Source of the DNA: Archilochus colubris
Taxonomy: Eukaryota > Chordata > Aves > Apodiformes > Trochilidae
Assembly: GCA_023079485.1 (NCBI GenBank)
Contig: CM041083.1
Span: 155,514,552-155,578,551, forward strand
Direction: 5' to 3'
Length of the DNA: 64,000 nucleotides
This document shows positions 21,742-34,683 of this stretch, one piece after another. Below the pieces are notes generated by a model. That model made no database searches. It was not told where the DNA came from and saw nothing but the letters and a program-made list of their open reading frames with translations. A program made the position numbers and the translations under genes. The stretch's first letter is position 1. The number at the start of each line of letters is the position of its first letter.

Positions 21742-23351
21742 CAGCAGAGATTATATTTGCAGCATACTAGCTCAAAGATTCAACAGGAGGAAAAGCAGTA
21801 GGGAAAAACTTCTCAGAGGACAAGGAACCATCTTTCTGAAAGAAATCTCAAGTGAGATACCAGGTTATCAGATATTTGGTATCAGGACAAAGAATCATTA
21901 TTAACAATAGTTCCATAATATGTTAAGAGACTCTAACTTAAATATTTTTTATAATGTATTTGGATTTTTGATAGAGTACTGAAATATTACATTAAAATAT
22001 TATGGATATGAATGCACATTCATCAAAGGCAAGAAATTCAAAGATTTTCCTAACTCAGCACTTACGAGTGACTTTACTGCTGAATTAATTAATCTAGAAC
22101 TATAAGAATACAAGATCAAGGCAGAGATTGTACAGCTTTTCTAATTTATCTCAGCTATTTTTACCCAATTCCATGCATGGCAACAGAAAGTTTGGGGTTA
22201 AATAATTAATTCCTTGCATTTGTGCATATAAAGGATGCATTACAAGCAGCTGTCCCCTTGTACAGTAATGGAACAGGAACACTTCAAAAGACTTACTTAT
22301 TTGAAGGACAGAGGGAAGCTGTGTATTACTGTTGCCAGAGGCTTCAAGGCCAAGGAGTGTGACTGGTAGATAAGGAAGCTTTCCAGGCTATGATTTTGTT
22401 TACTCTTTTCCTGATAGCAAGAATATAGAGTATCCATTGTTTCAATGATAAAAGATGTCTTTAAAAGCTGTGAGCCAATATGTTGTGATGTTGATGGCCT
22501 GAAAACTTCAATGCCATCATCAACTGCCATTTTATCTTCCTTCTGCTGTTCTTGTTGTCCCCACACTGGCACAGTCTTCCATTCCTTGTCAATACCTATT
22601 TTCTTATTTTTATTGCAAATGTATAAATTCTTAATTATTAGATAATTAATTCTTCTGGTAATTGTAATGTTTTTTGTAAGGCTATGACAACTATATAGCT
22701 GAATCCATAGGTTACATCCAAACTAGTAACCTACACAAGACCAAGACATGGAGTCTGTAATTCATCTGCTATCATTTAAACTTTTCAATAACATTATCTC
22801 CTAAAAGACAGTAACTGAGCACTCTCCGGAGAATAGCATGGCCTGGAGACTTCCCCAATAAGAAAGTAGCCACCCTACTCTACAGAATAATGCATATATG
22901 CTATATGGATGCCAGCTGTGCCATGAATTTACCCTCCTGTCTGAAGAACACTTATGGCTCGTGTCTATGTATCTACCATAATTGTAGGTTCTACTATTAG
23001 AGGAAGTACAGCCCAACACTCAGGTTTTTTCGTTTGGTTTTTTTTCTGAATGGTGGTCTACCACCTGCCTGTGCAATATGATCTCTTGCTTCACAAGACA
23101 CACAGTTGAGAAAGAGTGATTAGTAGTGAGAATGAAAAAAAAGTGAAAGTAATTAGTTTTTCCTATCATTTCTATGTACTAAAGAAACAATCCTGGAATC
23201 AACTGCCCTCTTTACCAGCATAGCCTTGAATTACTCAAAATATGGTTTATGAGTTGTTATTCTATATAGCAGGTAACATTATTTGACACATTCCATTTCT
23301 CCAGGGCTATGAAGTTACAGAATGATTTTATATGAAAACTTAATGCCTACC
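21742..23351. other. AT-rich sequence with one unexplained frame
   Basis: The minus-strand frame 22572-22297 (91 codons) is open and its TAA is immediately followed by GTAAGT, a perfect splice donor. I see no known domain. The remaining sequence has no recognised feature. Confidence 0.45.
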
Positions 23352-23830
23352 TGTGCTGGTTTGGGCCAGGACAGACGCAATTTTCTAAGTGGTAATATTA
23401 CTTTCCAGTTAAGACACATCTAAGTACTTGATGAAATTAACAACACTTTTTTTCAGGCAGTGTTTGTTTCTAGGACTGGTAGTGTTTAATGTGTATATTT
23501 ACTGTTGGAGAATGGTATGCAGAACCAAGGCCACTGCTTGGTTCAGCTAAACATTTTATTTCCCAGAAACAAAAGGATGAGAAACGGTCACACCTGTGAC
23601 AGTCCTGTGGGGAGGAGGTGGCTGGAAAAGTGACCAAAATTCAACAAAAAAAATGTTCCATCCCATACACATAGAACATGCTATAAATCCAAAGGATTGT
23701 TAGAGTCAGTTTTAGTTCATCCATGGCCAGTGCCCTGGGAAGACTCTGTTCATTCATCCACCTTTGGTTCTGATACATATCTTCCTGAATTCATGCATTC
23801 CTGTATCCACCCCCTCACAAGACAGGGAAT
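23352..23830 (+). mobile_element. 5' part of an LTR of the 7622 family
   Basis: It starts TGTGCTGGTTTGGGCC and shares with 7622-8351 the blocks CAGTTAAG..CTAAGTA, TTCTAGGACTG, AACCAAGGCCACTGC and GTGACCAAAATT. It is truncated before the poly(A) region. Confidence 0.78.
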
Positions 23831-24157
23831 AGTTTAGAGTTCAGACATGGCAATATACTGTCTTCTTTATAGCTGAACACATAGTCACATCATTTCTGGT
23901 ACATTTTGTAGTACTAAAAAGAAAGTATAAGTAATTATTTTTTAAAAAATAGACACTGTTCAAGATTTAATGTATATTTTCCCATACACGCTGTCTCTTT
24001 AATTATATTTTCATGCTCTGTATGGAATTTTAAAATTTCCCTTAGCAACTATGTAATGACATTTAAGACATGCTGTAAAATGGTTTCACGTAAGATACCA
24101 TATGGTATTATACAATTTGTAGTTAAACATTTTTCAAAAACATGAGGTCTTTTCTTT

Positions 24158-24318
24158 CACAGAATCATGGAATGGCTAGGATTGGAAGAAACCTTAAAGA
24201 TCATCTAGTCCCAACCCCTCTGGCATGGGCAGGGACACGTCTCAATAGATCAGGTTGCTCCAGGAACAATTCAACCTGTCCTTGAACACTTCCAGGGAGT
24301 GAAGTCCTTGGACATTTC
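24158..24318 (-). mobile_element. CR1 3' end fragment
   Basis: The tail CACAGAATCATGGAATGG is followed by the conserved 3' UTR (CCCCTCTGGCATGGGCAGGG). It is 5' truncated after about 160 bp. Confidence 0.92.
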
Positions 24319-26159
24319 CTCACTGTACAGAATAGAAATTCTGAGTTGTAAGCTTAAGAAAAATAGCACATTGGAATTCCTGGAAAGTGACATAATGAAT
24401 TATACTATGTATGTATATAGAATATATACTTAACATTAATTTTAATACAAAATAAGGATAAAGATGATACATACATGCACATACATACATATGTGTATAT
24501 ATTCACACACCCCTCAGGGACAGGGGAAGGAGTCAAAGAAGCAGGGATGGAAGGAGTGAAGGAAAGGTCTAGGAAAAAGAAGAAGGTGCGGAGGAGGTGT
24601 TTTTTAGGTTTGCCTTTGTTTCTTACTATCCAAAAACGAGTCATTTAGGAAAAAAATATAATTTGACTTAGTTGACTCTGCTTTGTCTGTGATGACAACT
24701 GATAAAATAACTAATTTTCTTTACCTTAACCCATGAGCTTTCTCCTGTGGTGTAGGAACAAAAAACCCTTCTCTACCAAGTCAAAGACATCTGTAATGAA
24801 GATACTTCTGGTAAGATCTGGAAGTATTAACTGCCTTTATTTATGGCCAGTGCCATGTGAGAGAGAATTTTAAACAATTTCTTTACCTATCTAGTGTAAG
24901 GACGTTGTAATTTATCCTTTTGTTTTATCATCATACTCAATGAAGAAAAAGAGGAGAGGCTGTTGTAGTATTCAGGATCTACAGATCTCTTAGGCTGATA
25001 CAACACTGCAGTATCACTACTCCTTATGGAAAAAAAAATAAATACTGTTTCCCTAAGCCTGAAGCAGAGGGCTCTGCTCTGTTTTATGAGTCATGGCTGA
25101 CTGACCTTATATACGTACAGTAGAATCAAGTTCTTGTTCACCAAAGGCCAAATTTTTTCTCATCAATTTTATCAGAATGCAATTATCTTGAAAGAATATT
25201 TGAACTAGAAGTTTGGATTGAATATTGCATGTACCCATTTTCCCTTTTTTCAGTAGCACAGCTTATAGTGACAAGAAAAAAAGAATCATGTCATTTAACT
25301 TCCATAGTCTTGGAAAAATTGTGCTTAAGCTGAGGTTAGAGTTCCTTAAATAATCAAAAGAAAAAATCCCTCCCTACTCATAGACTTATTCTATGATAGG
25401 ACTGAGTGATGATATAGTAGGTAAGCAAAAATCTTCATATATCTATGAATATATACATTATTTGGCAAAGAATACAGTAATGAAACTTCTTTGGGATTCT
25501 CTAAACATATAATAACTTATAATAGTCAAAGCTGCAATACACATCTGTGTTTTAACAGAATACGTTTTTTTGTTTGTTTGTTTTTTGGTTTGGTTTGGGT
25601 TTTTTTAGAATAGTAGCAGCGTTAGCAGAAATGAAAAAATGTACCAAGGACTCCTGAACTCTAAGTATACCACTGACTAATATCTAAGGGTTGTCATGCC
25701 CCACCTGGCATCTAAGCCCCATGCAGCTGCCCCTTGGTGAGAAAACTGGAAAAGTGTGAAAACTCATGGGTTGATATAAGGACAATTTAACAGTTTAGAA
25801 AAATACAGGTGTGCAAGCAGACTAAAATTAGGAATTCACTCACTATTTCATGTTTCCACTCAGGAGCCCTAGGAAAACAGGTCTCCATCATAACATTTAC
25901 TTGAAAAGACAAATGCCAGCCCTTCAGACATTTCTCCTTCTTCCTTACTCAGCTTTTTATTGCTGAGCACTTCATTATCACAAGCTGGACAGGACAGCCC
26001 AGGGAGATTCAGATTGTTTTCTAAACTCCTTCTCAGAGAGGAGCATAGGTGTGGCTGGATCCAACCTTAGTATCCAAACTAGCCCTTCTGGAGAGAGATT
26101 AAAATATTACAGAATGAGGAAATGCTTGACTGTCAGGTACCCCTTGATAGGATTAAGGT
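24319..26159. other. AT-rich sequence, nothing recognised
   Basis: There is a short CATA-rich microsatellite near 24469-24500 and a G/T-only tract at 25564-25606. No gene was found. Confidence 0.55.
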
Positions 26160-26740
26160 GAAACGACGCTCAAGGTTGGTATTTAAAAACTGGTTTTTAT
26201 TAGCTCTATAGAACAAATAACACTTCTCAGGCTCTGTAATCATAGAAGTTGATACTTAGATAATAAAAGTCACAACACATATATTTTCAAGATGTACAGC
26301 AATATTGCTTTACTTAATAATTTTAGGAAGGAAAAGAGAAAGAAAGAGAGATAACAGAAAATCACCTGTCCTGTCTTCATCCTGGAACAGCAATCAAGGG
26401 AGGGTTGGTTCCAGTGAAGCTCCTGAAGCCCCCTCTTCACATACCAATCTCTATTGTTGTCCCCAACACAGGCCCTAGGCCATTTGTAAGCCCTGGACCA
26501 TGTGCAGGCTGTTATTTCCATAGCTGCCAGACAGTCCTTTGGCAGTCCTTTTGTTCTGCTCAAGGGCTTACAGTGGGGTTTCAACACCACTTCCCAGAAT
26601 AGGTCCTGAGGGCTGGTCCTGCACAGATGTCATATGTGATGGGACATTCCCTTGTTCAGCTGTCCCAGCTGTGTTACCTCCCAGCTTCCTGTGCAATCCC
26701 AGCCAAGTCACTGGGGGGTGGTGGGAGAAGCAGAACAACT
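26160..26740 (-). mobile_element. Candidate LTR-like element
   Basis: GC content rises relative to the flanks. On the minus strand a purine-rich, LTR-like 5' part is followed by a poly(A) signal AATAAA (26196-26201). It resembles avian LTR sequence in style, but no terminal TG..CA, TATA box or duplication was found. Boundaries are approximate. Confidence 0.35.
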
Positions 26741-28130
26741 TCTTTATTTCTTTTGGATATGAATTATGTTTCTGGATGAGTATTTGATTAACAGTAAAAA
26801 ATAATTTAGTGACAAGTTTAATGTTATTGTACTTGAGTATATATAATTTATGTATAACTAGAGAATGAGAGCAAGAATATCCTTTGTGATTTCTCACTCA
26901 GAAGTAATGGAGGAAGTTTCATGGGTAGCTAATCTGTTACAGGAAGGATATATGTAAAATTAAAAGGTTATACTAGGATGTGCCAGTGAAAGTAAACACA
27001 GTAAAAATAGAAATTCCAGTCTATAAAGCCTTGATAGAAAGTTGTATATGCTTTGCTTTGATAGCTTTGGTTTAATCAGAAGAAAATGAAATTTTAAGAG
27101 ATGTAAGTCTGCATATACAAAGAGACAGTTTAATATAAGCAAAACCAAAAATATCAGAAAGATAAAATTAATCAGATAGCTCAAGCAAAAAATAAATCTA
27201 TATAAAACAACTGTAAATTGAATTAGGCTAGAAATTGGAATACATTCCAATAAGCAGAATAATAAGAACTTGAACAAGTTTTTCTCTTAGAAAAATAAGG
27301 ATGAAAACAGAAGTACCTTTTTAAAAATAGTTATTGGTTTTTGTGTTTTGGTTTTTTGGGTTTTTTGCATTTTCTTTTGTTTCTTTGTTTTGGTTTTGTT
27401 TCCTATTGGTTTCACATGTCCCTGTTTAAGCTGAATGCAACTTTTAAAAGAAGATTATATTTATAAATGAAAGTAAGTGGGATTATTTTTGTGTGTTCAT
27501 TTCTTGCATTTATTTCAGATATGCAACAACATAATAATGGCAGAAGATGAGATATTTAAAGGGTGTAAACAACCAGAGCTATTATACAAAAATACTTTAT
27601 ACAAAGGCAATCACCTTTGTATAAAACTACAGACGTCAGAAAGCTACTCACTTTCAGTCTCTTGTGTCTCTAACTCCAAATACTATCAGTGCTATAAAAC
27701 CTGATCTGGATGTCTGTTTGCCAACCCACACCACACAAGTGGTAACGCTTAATTGATGCAAACAGTATCACCTACATGAAAATACAGTCATCTGCACTCA
27801 TTTATTTGTCTATGAGCTAAACAAGATATTTCCAAGTACAGTTCATTTGACTCTTCATGGTTACCTAGCTCATGATGAGATGATGTTCCCTGGAAGTTCC
27901 TTTTCTCCCCTCTAAGAGAAGAATGGATACAATGAACGGTGATGGATGAGATGATTGAGGAAGAGCAGCCTCTTATATAGAAAGAAGCTAGTAGATAAAA
28001 ATATATCACTCTTTCAACATCAAATGTAGAATTAGTGGTAGAAATTAAAATAACAGTGCTATGGTTGAGTCAGTAGACTCTGAATTGAATAGTTTTATGA
28101 AATTCTTCACCAAGAAGATAAAAAACTTCT
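26741..28130. other. AT-rich sequence, nothing recognised
   Basis: A G/T-only tract lies at 27334-27367. No gene was found. Confidence 0.5.
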
Positions 28131-28224
28131 CATTCTCTTCAGTTACTGGGGAGAAATGATGTAATTGACTTATTGCATCATTCTCTTCAGTTACTGGTGA
28201 GAAATGATGTAATTGACTTATTGC
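28131..28224. repeat. 48-bp tandem duplication, two copies
   Basis: The unit beginning CATTCTCTTCAGTTACTGG at 28131 repeats at 28179 with one base change (GGGG to GGTG) before the copies diverge at the end. The near identity indicates a recent local duplication. Confidence 0.95.
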
Positions 28225-28394
28225 CAATTGGCATATATTTCCCTACATTTATATTTTATATTTATATCGTTATTATAATTTCTGCACTTGTTCTTTTCAC
28301 TTTGCTGTCTTTTTTTTCATTCAGTCTGTTTTTTCTCAGTCACTGACTGTCTGAGAAGAAGGGAAGGGAAGGAAAAGACAGGGAAGGGAAAGGA

Positions 28395-29270
28395 AGTGAA
28401 TATTTTCAGCTGGAAGGGACCTACAGTGATCATCTGTCTAGTCCAACCACATGACCAATTCAAAGATGGCCAAAAGTTAGCATATGTTATGAAGAGTTTT
28501 GGAGTTATCCAAATGCTTCTTAAACACTGATTGACATGGGACATTGATTACCTCTCTAGGGAGCCTGTTCTAGGGTCTGAGCACAAGGTTGGTAAAGAAA
28601 TGTTTTCTATTATCAAGTCTGAACATCACCTGATGCAGATTTTAATCATTTCCATGATTCCTATCAATGCCTCCCAAGGAGAAGAGATGAGCATCTTCCT
28701 CTCTGCTTCGTCTCTTCAGAAAGCCATAAAGAGCAATATCATCACCCCTCAGCTCATTTTCTCCAAACTAGACATGTCCAAAATCCTTAGGTTTTCCTCA
28801 CAGAACACTCCTTCCAGCCCTTTCACTAGCTTTGTGGCTCTCCTTTGGATGCCTTCAAGGACCTTCACATCTTTTTAAAATTATGGACCCAGAACTTCAC
28901 ACAGTGTGATTTTCCCTCCTGGTTTCCAGAGCACAGCGTTGACCAGCATCCCCAGATCCCTTTCCGTGGTGCTCCTCTCCAGCCATTCTTCTCCCAGTTT
29001 ATACTTATGCCAAGTGGCACTCCATCCAAGGTGCAGAATCCAACATTTGGACTTGCTGGATTTCAGATCACTGATGTTTTCCCAGTGTTCTAATCTATCT
29101 AGACCTCTTGTCCCTTGAGTGAGTCAACAGCACCCACCAGTTTGGTGCTACCTGTGAATTTGTTAACAATGCATTCAAATCCTGTATCCAGACCATTGAT
29201 AGATATATTGATAAGAACCAGCCCTAGGAGAGAACTCCAAGGACCACTGCTTGAGATCAGTCAGTCATTC
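28395..29270 (-). mobile_element. Old CR1 fragment, RT to 3' end
   Basis: On the minus strand it runs from the RT region (segment near 29150-29260) through the C-terminus to a diverged 3' UTR near 28395-28450 (AGCTGGAAGGGACCTACAGTG). The high divergence suggests an old subfamily. A purine-rich GGAAGGGAA stretch (about 28357-28400) adjoins the 3' end where the octamer tail would be. Confidence 0.87.
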
Positions 29271-32200
29271 ACCTCAAGAAGCTAAATCTGGAACTTGCCA
29301 ATGATTATCAAATTATGTATAAACATAATAAGTGTATTAAGATATTGATTATTTTCAATCTAGAAGTGGATTGTTAAGATCTGATACCGGTGGGCATTTT
29401 CCTCCTTTTAGTCTTTTAATTAAGGAATTAGTTGTCTGTAATATGCAGATACTAATTTTGTGGTCAGTTCACACCATTTCTTTTTCCATCTAGAGCTAGT
29501 GGGTTTTTTAGGTTGCTTTTTTTTTTTTTTTTTGACCTGATGAAATTTATTTGAAGGAGTTGAACTTTTTCTCTCTTGCTCACACATTATACATGTCAGT
29601 GCTCTCATAGTGCTTCGCTCCTATTCATGTTTATAGTATCACTTTCTGCAGTGAGTCTGCTTTAAAGACAGACTTTTCTTTTATCTTTCTTAAGCTTGGA
29701 AGTAGTTAGTGTCATCAAGGACCTTATCTTCATTCCCTCTGCTTTTACTGTCTCCTGTTCATGTCGATTACTTTTTCTTTCTTTTTCTTTATCTAGTTTT
29801 TTTTTTAAAGATTGTGTCCTCTAGAGACCAGGAGAGCTACCCATACTGAATTTTTGAACTTTGCTTCTTCTAAATTGAGTGAATTTTATCTGTAAGCCTC
29901 AAGGATTTCTTTTTATTTGAAATAGATTGTATAGATATATCCTCCACCAGAGGTCCAGCTTGCATCTGTTTAAGAGGCATGGGGAGATGAAGGGAGCAAT
30001 AACCACCTTTGTATTCTACTCACCAAGCAGCAGGTGAGCAGTGGAAGCCTGAAGTTTCAGTCAGCAATGATACTTGCCTGCTCCTCTCACCGCCATCCAT
30101 TAGCATTCAAAATCTTCTCCTTATAATTGATTATATTATTTCCCCTTTCCTAGTACCCAGACAATATGAGATATCATTGTAAAAAGTCTTATTCAAATGT
30201 CTTTTGTCAAGAGTCACAGCTCTCTACATATGGGACCAGCTGCTCCAGGACCAGGACTTATGCCTAAGCAGACTACTTTGGGCTTTAGAGTAAGAAAGAC
30301 AAAGCCAGGGACCACAGCAGGAGAATACTGAGATGATACCAGCAATACCTGTGATCTGAACTGCTTTTGTGGGCCTTGTACAGGCTTGTATTTCACCCTA
30401 GTGTGACTATAGAAAGATTTCTAGGAATCCATTCTCTACAGTTCTTGCAGTAGAAATGCCTGAAGACTAGGAAATCATGGGAAAATGAATCACAGTTCAC
30501 CCTCAGAGTGAACAGTTTCTGTGATTTAATCACTGCTTGAAGATGTGTTTGAATTATAAGAGTTACTGCTGAAGATGATTTAGTGCTAATCCTTTAGCAC
30601 TAATCCCATAAAATCTATATGCCTTGAATACCTTTTCCTCTTTTGTGGTCATGTTAGTTCATAGGCTGGACTTGATGATCTCAGAGGTCTTTTTTCAGCC
30701 TAAATAATTCTGTGATTTATTGCTGTATTCAATTTTTCAGCATGGAACCTCTTTTCCCCTCTTCCCCTTCCAGGCTCTGTATGGTGTCTGGGATAATGCA
30801 GTATCTAATCTCATTTGATTGCCAGAAATTAACAAATCTGTGTTTACAGTTCCAGGAATATGTGGTGGTGAAGCAGTAAGAAGCAAAGATGCATTCTACT
30901 TGGACATTTGACTTGTCCTCAGCCAAAACAAGTACATATACTTCAATAACATGATGTGAATATTTCCCTGGTGCACTTTCTTACAAGTTTATGAGGCTTT
31001 TTTAGAGTTGCTATCATCTGAGGCCTATTCAGTGCATTTCAGGTCTTAGAGATAATATGAGTATGTCTGAATGAACAAATATCAAAAAGATGCACAAAAA
31101 TAATTGCAGTCAAGGACCTAGAGGTTATATAAACAGTGCGTAAAAGAATTGCACTGAAATCAATTAGTCCTATTGTTTAAGCAGGAATAATTCAGGTACA
31201 AGTGTATACTGATGTTTTGTCTAAATTGAGGTACGTGGAAGAACTTATTATATACAGGTACATACCCTGGATAAACATCTTTTTAAGTCCTGCTTTTGTG
31301 TTTTCCTCCATGCACCTTCTCTCCTCATACACCTACCAAAAAATGTGAACAGTAGGTAAGAAGTAAAAGCCAATTTTTACTAAAACATGCATTTGAGTAG
31401 CAAAATACAAATCCTAGTATGGATGACTAAAAATGTCATTTCCTTCCTGTGGCTTCTGTCACTTGTGGACCCCATGAGAGATGTTCACAGAACCAGCTGC
31501 AGAAACTTCATCTATCTTCATTTTAAGTCAGATACGCTTAAGCCTGTTTCAATCTGGACAAAATGTGTGATTGTCTGAAAAATTCTTACCTATTCCAATG
31601 TAACATACTCATACTTTTCAATGAATTTTTTAGCTCATGTCAAGGTCAGAAGTACTGACTTTAGTAAAAATAGTTTAATGTACCTCAACAGAAGATCCCC
31701 AGAGTGTAAACACAGGTGCTGAATTCCTCAAAAGCCAAGCTACTTATTTTTTAACTGTTAGATGAGTCTACAGTAGGTCAAGTGAACTGTGTCCAGAAAG
31801 TGTTTATTTCTATTAATTAGTAAAAAGACCAAGGTTGCGTGTCTCAAAACTACCTATCTACAACCACTACATCGAACAATTAAGGTGAATCTAATCTATA
31901 GAGTAAAAAGAATTACTCATATTTTCCACTTTCTGTGCATTTTAAATGTCATTTTAATTATATTACTTTTGGATATCAGAAATAATTAAGAGTTTTCTTC
32001 ATCACAAAAATTTTGCTGCAGTAATACATTAGAAGAGAAATAAATGCTAAAGAAAGATGAAAAATAAAATCCAAACTCAACTTAAAAATTATGTAAGTGG
32101 CACTACATTAATATTACTATAAAATAAGTAACATAATTTACCCTTTGATATATTCTTGAAATTATTCTGAGATTTACCAGGCTTTATGGTAACAAAATCC

Positions 32201-32954
32201 ATATAAAATTTGGCAACAGATTTAGGAAGTGAAATAAAAAAGTGTACTGTGTCAGGTATATTTGTTGCTGCTGTTGCTGTTGTTGTTGGCATAAGTGTTT
32301 GAAAGCACATACCTAATGGAATTCAGTTGTCACACTTCTGCCACTACTGGAGTTTCCTGAGAGGAAAATGTTGTGTGATTGGTTCTCTGGACAGGCATAT
32401 AGCTCTTCACTTTGGCTCTTTCACTATGTCCACTATTGCCATTCTTTCACTGTCAGACCACAGGTTTGTCTGGCTCTGACATGAAAAAAAATTAATCTTC
32501 TTTGAGAGGAAGGAGTATATTGCAGTGACATTAGTTTATTTAAATACTTTAATTTATATGAAATAGCAGGTTTTGTGTTCATACCAGCTCTGATAAGGCA
32601 AGAGTGGAGAGATGTACTATGGAAGACTGTGTCTAGCGTACATTTCCCTCTTTCTTAAACAATTAAATTCTGTCATCTGTTTACAAAGTCTGCAGTTTTA
32701 GTTAGAAATATACACTAATATTTCTAAGTGTTCCTTAGAATCAAATGTAAAACCTCAGAAGTAGTAAACACAAGAAGGTGTATCCTTCCTTTAGTCATGA
32801 GTGTTAAAAGATGAAGACTTCGCTCTTTATAACTAATTTTCACAACATTTACAGAACTCTATTTCTCTTTGTTTATAACCTTACTAACAGCTAATGTTGA
32901 GGTTTTTCATACAATATGTATAGAATCCTGAAAAGAATATTTGTCTCAAAACAA
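29271..32954. other. Long AT-rich stretch with minor repeats
   Basis: It contains a poly-T run of about 19 near 29515-29533 and a CR1 3' tip on the plus strand (30661-30718). A short TTG/CTG triplet run of nine units lies at 32262-32288. No coding region was recognised. Confidence 0.55.
30661..30718 (+). mobile_element. CR1 3' tip
   Basis: GGCTGGACTTGATGATCTCA, then GAGGTCTTTTTTCAGCC and AATTCTGTGAT are the last 58 bases of a CR1. Confidence 0.7.
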
Positions 32955-33540
32955 CCACCCTGACAAAGTGGACACTGTGCTTGGGTAAAGGCCTCATTCC
33001 ATAGCCACCTGGACTCTCTTCTCTCAAGGAGAAACCCTCATTTGGGGAACCACCCTGATAAACAGGACTCTATTCTCATAAGAGCAGCCCCTTCTCTAGT
33101 GGCTATCCTGATAATCTGAACACTGTCCTTGCAAGGGGAGCTCTGTCTGATGGCCACCCTGACAGGCAGGACACAGTCCTTATTCCATAAGGAACAGGGG
33201 CAGGCAAGCTGCACCCTGTGGAGGCAGAGTGACATCTTGTGTGTGCCCTGGGTAAAGCCACTGGAGAGGGGGCATGTGCAGAAATAAGGGTTGTTGCCCA
33301 GTCATCCCATTTGGACAGACCCAAATGAACACCTGGCTTTGCAAGGTATGCCAAAGCCCTCCCAAAAATGGTGGGGTCAGGTGGTATAAAAGAGGCACAC
33401 TCGAAATGCTGGATGTGCATCTGAAATTCCTACCAAGATCATCACTGGATCCAAGGGTGGTGATACCTTTTCTCTCTTCTTTATCCTCAACTTTCTCTCT
33501 GTGTCTCTGTTTGTAACCTTATCTTGGCACATGAGGGTAA
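32955..33540 (+). mobile_element. LTR copy B with modular U3
   Basis: The same LTR family as 17240-17815. U3 modules start near 32955, 33005, 33050, 33103 and 33154. TATAAAAG is at 33385-33392 in the same context as copy A. It is followed by sequence that looks like a retroviral leader, so this is probably a 5' LTR. Its exact 3' end is uncertain. Confidence 0.77.
33385..33392 (+). promoter_or_regulatory. TATA box of LTR copy B
   Basis: TATAAAAG in a context shared with copy A. Confidence 0.55.
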
Positions 33541-33984
33541 CATAATTTCTAGCTTTTTTAAGTTTTACTAACCTGTTCTTTTGACCACTTCCTTAAGTTT
33601 TGCCAAATTGTGATCCGTTGCTTTGAAAGTACTATCAACTTAATCTTGCCGAATGGGTTGTTAAAAGAGATTAATTAGAGGAGAAGGAGGATTGCGCCCA
33701 GACGCACCCAAGCTCCCCTCTGAGGGAGTTTAGAAAGCAAGGGGGTTCAGTCCGAATCTCCCTGGGTTGCCCCCCACTCTAGTGAACCCTACCTGTGTCC
33801 ACTCTGTGGGATGTAGAGACGTGTCCAGTCCATGGGACATGATATTTTGTTTGGCGCCTGCATCTGGGGAGCTGTGATCACTCTGTGAGAGGTGACAGTG
33901 CTGCACCCACCTTATGGGGTGTGTCAATGTGTTAGGTCTAGACTGTGAAATATTCTTCAAAAATTAGAAAATAAATCATTAATT
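33541..33984 (+). mobile_element. Probable retroviral leader after LTR copy B
   Basis: This GC-richer stretch includes TTGCGCCCAGACGCACCC (33694 on) and TTGGCGCCTGCATCTGGGG (near 33850), which recall primer-binding-site regions of retroviruses that use a lysine tRNA. No gag frame follows; a CR1 starts at about 33985. The assignment is by resemblance only. Confidence 0.4.
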
Positions 33985-34683
33985 TTAGAGAAGAAATCTA
34001 AAATTTGGAAAGGGACCTGGGGGTATTTGTTGATAGCTGATTTAATATGAGTCAGCAGTGTGCACAGGTGGCCAAGAAGGCCAATGGCATCCTGGCTTGT
34101 ATTAGGAACTCCGTGGTCAGCAGGAATAGGGAGGTGATTGTCCCTCTACTCAGCCCTGGTGAGGATGCATCTTGAGTACTGTGTTCAGTTTTGGGCACCT
34201 CTCTATAAGAGGGACATAGAAGTGCTGGAGCATGTCCAGAGAAGGACAATACAGCTCATGAAGGGCCTGCAGCGCAAGTTCTGTGAGTGGCTGAGGGAGC
34301 TGGGGGTGTTTAGTATGGAGAAGGGGAGGCTGAGAGAAGACCTTATGGATCTCTTCAACTACCTCAAGGGAGGTTGGAGTGAGGAGGGAAAAAGCCTCTT
34401 CTCCTTAGTGAACTGTGAAAGGACCAGAGGGAATGGATGGAAGCTACATCTTGCGAGGTTTAGGGTGGATATAAGGAAACAGTTTTTCACTGAGAGGGGT
34501 GTCAGGAATTGGAATGGACTTCCCAGGACAGTGGTGGAGTCACCATCCCTGGAGGCATTTCAAAGGCATTTGAACCTGGTCTTTAAGGACATAGTTTTGT
34601 AGTTGATTATGATGTTAGCCAAAGGTTGTACTGGATGATCTTGGAGGTCTCTTCCAACCTCAACATTCTGTGATTCTGTGAAA
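33985..34683 (+). mobile_element. CR1 fragment with ORF2 C-terminus and complete 3' end
   Basis: It starts inside ORF2 (AAAGGGACCTGGGGGTATTT), runs through the RT C-terminus and 3' UTR and ends ACATTCTGTGATTCTGTGA near 34682. Among the CR1s here it is one of the least decayed. Confidence 0.95.
34138..34602 (+). pseudogene. CR1 ORF2 C-terminal reading frame
   Basis: A 154-codon uninterrupted frame covers the C-terminal part of the CR1 reverse transcriptase after the catalytic domain: [20 protein letters not shown], then [17 protein letters not shown], then [18 protein letters not shown], and the usual stop before the 3' UTR. This region contributes to RNA binding and target-primed reverse transcription in the intact element. 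The catalytic palm and the endonuclease are absent because of 5' truncation, so it cannot act alone. The first ATG is internal. The lack of stops implies a relatively recent insertion. Confidence 0.9.

Noticed and set aside
30580..30603. 10-bp stem, 4-base loop inverted repeat (TTAGTGCTAA and TTAGCACTAA)
   Set aside because: Close to chance expectation for this length of sequence; no flanking duplication or repeat family.
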